A stretch of DNA of 64,000 bases from Ichthyophis bannanicus. Lineage: Eukaryota > Chordata > Amphibia > Gymnophiona > Ichthyophiidae. Below the pieces are notes generated by a model. That model was not told the origin of the DNA and made no database searches. It was given only the letters and a program-made list of their open reading frames with translations. Below, in pieces: positions 62,637 to 64,000 of this stretch (position 1 is the first letter of the stretch; the number at the start of each line of letters is the position of its first letter). The DNA lies in assembly GCA_033557465.1 (NCBI GenBank), contig CM066033.1, forward strand, positions 710,693,637 through 710,757,636, given 5' to 3'. Position numbers and translations under genes: made by a program.

Positions 62637-64000
62637 GGGTGTCATCGGCACCGAGGAAGCCCCAGCGGAGCATTTCCCCAGCTTTCTATGAAAGCCTTTG
62701 GGAATGCAGGCACGCATGCACGGTTCCCTTCCCGCCTAAAGGTGCCATCTTACCTCAGTCTCTTTTTTTCTGTGAAGCCCACCGGACGTGTGCCCAGTTT
62801 TCCCGGTTAAAATTAGATTTTTCAGCAATTTTTGCTATTTTTTTCTCCCGGTTCGACGCCGGTTCCCCTCCCGCCGGGTTCGGTACACCGGTATCGAGCC
62901 CGATTCTTCTTTTTCAGTTTTTGCCCTTCATGGCTGGCGTTCACGCCCTTTTTTCCATTTTTCCCTGGAAGGCCGGTCCTTTGACCTCGCGGGGACTCTT
63001 TTTTCCCCGATGGCTTCCAGCAGTTTTAAGAAGTGTGATCGGTGTAAGAAACTAATGTCTCTCACCGACACACACGACTGCTGCCTTCGGTGCCCCGGCC
63101 CCGACCACGATCCTAAGTCATGCGGGGCCTGTGGAAAGATGTCTTCCAAGGCACTACGAAGTCGCCAGCAGCAAAAGGAAAGGCTTTTCTCGGACTCAGC
63201 CTCCGGCCGGGCCCGGACCTCGTCTGAGGCCTCGACATCTCAGGATTCCGATCCCGAGCGCCGTCGAAGCTCCTCGGACAGGGGGTCCCCCACCCTGGAA
63301 CGCAAGAGGAAGAAACGGCTCGCGAGGGCGTCGTCGGAGAAGGTCCCTGGCTCCTCGAGGGCCAGGTCTAAGAACCGGAGAAGCCTGCCAAAGTTCCTCG
63401 TGTGGAGCCGGAGTCTGCTGGACACGTAAGCCCCGTAGTCCTCGTGGACTCTCCTCCCAGGGAGCCGACGTCGGGCCCGGCGCTGCCGGGGCCCGAGTCG
63501 GTGGCTGCTGCGTCTCCCGAGCTGGGTCTCAGGATGACAGCCTTGGAGAGCAGATTGTCTGCCTTCATGGAGCAGCAGCGGGCACTGATGGCCAGCCTAT
63601 CTGGCGCATCTGCCCCGACCACCAGGACATCGACGTCGAAGTCTACCCCGGAGACCGAGCCGATACTAGAGTCCATCGTGGCTCGGAGTCGACCTCGGTC
63701 GCGGTCTCCCTCGACCTCCCGTTCGGGACCGAGGGCGTCGACGCCGGTGCTTCCGGCGTCGGGGCGGGTGCTCCAGGGCCCCTGGGGTCAGACCCCGGCT
63801 CTTCCTCGGATGAGTCGGCTTGGGAGACGGAGGACGAGGAGTCTCCTGATACCTTCAAGACAAGGTGCGTCCCTTTGGACTCACCGCAGTCTGAGCCCCG
63901 GAGTAGGTCCCCCCCGGAGGACACCCGGTTCTCGGAGTTCGTCAGGGATATGGCCACTGCCTTGGCTATTCTGGCGGACCCCGAGGAAGAGCCTCGAGCT
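62618..64000 (+). mobile_element. DIRS-like retrotransposon, 5' part
   Basis: Begins gaagtcagtcctcacatatg then ggtgtcatcggcaccgagga, followed by a 5' leader and a gag-like ORF. The cysteine/histidine pattern of that ORF and its serine/arginine-rich continuation resemble the first ORF of vertebrate DIRS1-like elements. It continues past the window edge, so the tyrosine recombinase and reverse transcriptase cannot be checked. Confidence 0.65.
63010..63429 (+). pseudogene. DIRS-like gag ORF with Cys/His cluster, frameshifted
   Basis: ATG at 63010: MASSSFKKCDRCKKLMSLTD, then THDCCLRCPGPDHDPKSCGA and CGKMSSKALRSRQQQKE. The C-x2-C...H-x-C-x2-C...H...C-x2-C cluster is the diagnostic N-terminal pattern of DIRS1-like ORF1. 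A Ser/Arg/Glu-rich part follows (SASGRARTSSEASTSQDSD). The frame ends at 63429. The sequence continues in another frame (PESVAAASPELGLRMTALES then RLSAFMEQQ) to 64000, so one frameshift near 63380 is likely. Confidence 0.65.

Noticed and set aside
40470..64000. Further upstream PFK exons
   Set aside because: I looked on the minus strand for the linker block preceding [11 protein letters not shown] (an N-x-Y-K-L-L type motif) outside the repeats and saw no match with splice sites.
1..64000. tRNA or rRNA genes
   Set aside because: The only box A/box B pairs are in SINEs with cores and LINE tails; no cloverleaf with a complete acceptor stem was seen.

Overview
The window is vertebrate nuclear DNA, dense in transposable elements. 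The only host gene I recognise is a 6-phosphofructokinase (PFK) gene on the minus strand. Three consecutive exons of its C-terminal half lie at 40323-40469 (147 bp), 38865-38935 (71 bp) and 2411-2498 (88 bp). All have canonical AG/GT borders and compatible phases. Almost everything else from 2.5 to 38.9 kb is one large intron packed with nested elements, and the part right of 40.5 kb is intron or other upstream sequence of the same gene. The mix of CR1/L2-type LINEs, L1-type elements, a DIRS-like element, a Gmr1-order Gypsy element, hAT, Harbinger and mariner suggests an amphibian with a large genome. A caecilian is my best guess, but this is inference and I could not search for it.

Layout. 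0-1.5 kb: LINE fragments (jockey type, then an L1-type 3' end). 2.4 kb: PFK exon. 4.06-5.7 kb: L2/CR1-like LINE. 6.04-13.85 kb: a near full-length CR1-like LINE ('family A') on plus, interrupted by a SINE, a solo LTR, a further repeat, a mariner and a hAT MITE. 13.85-20.64 kb: a second family A LINE on minus, meeting the first tail to tail, interrupted by a 2.1-kb hAT-like element and an unidentified 0.65-kb insert. 24.5-26.1 kb: an L1-type element with ORF1 only and a poly(A) tail. 27.5-33.9 kb: two more hAT-like elements and two LTRs. 33.9-37.9 kb: a decayed Harbinger. 38.9-40.5 kb: two PFK exons with a SINE and a CR1-like fragment between them. 41.1-46.1 kb: a minus LINE broken by a hAT MITE and an LTR. 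46.4-54.8 kb: a LINE broken by a young LTR retrotransposon (48410-54175). 55-60 kb: L2 and family A fragments with a solo LTR. 61-64 kb: SINE, LTR, then the 5' part of a DIRS-like element.

The most unusual signal is a set of at least six diverged LTRs (6.9, 29-33, 33, 44, 48/53 and 57-58 kb, plus a deleted one at 62 kb). Their U3-side sequence carries a long charged open frame ending in a conserved tail, an acidic stretch followed by MDCS or a close variant and then a stop. In four of them the frame is open from the very first LTR codon (TGT). In the one element with an interior, the integrase frame runs without a stop through the polypurine tract into that codon, in phase. That element has gag, protease and integrase but no reverse transcriptase. 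A second unusual signal is three hAT-like elements, with three unrelated terminal sequences, that share one internal design: a long GC-rich hairpin, a G-run minisatellite and a common A/G-rich tail.
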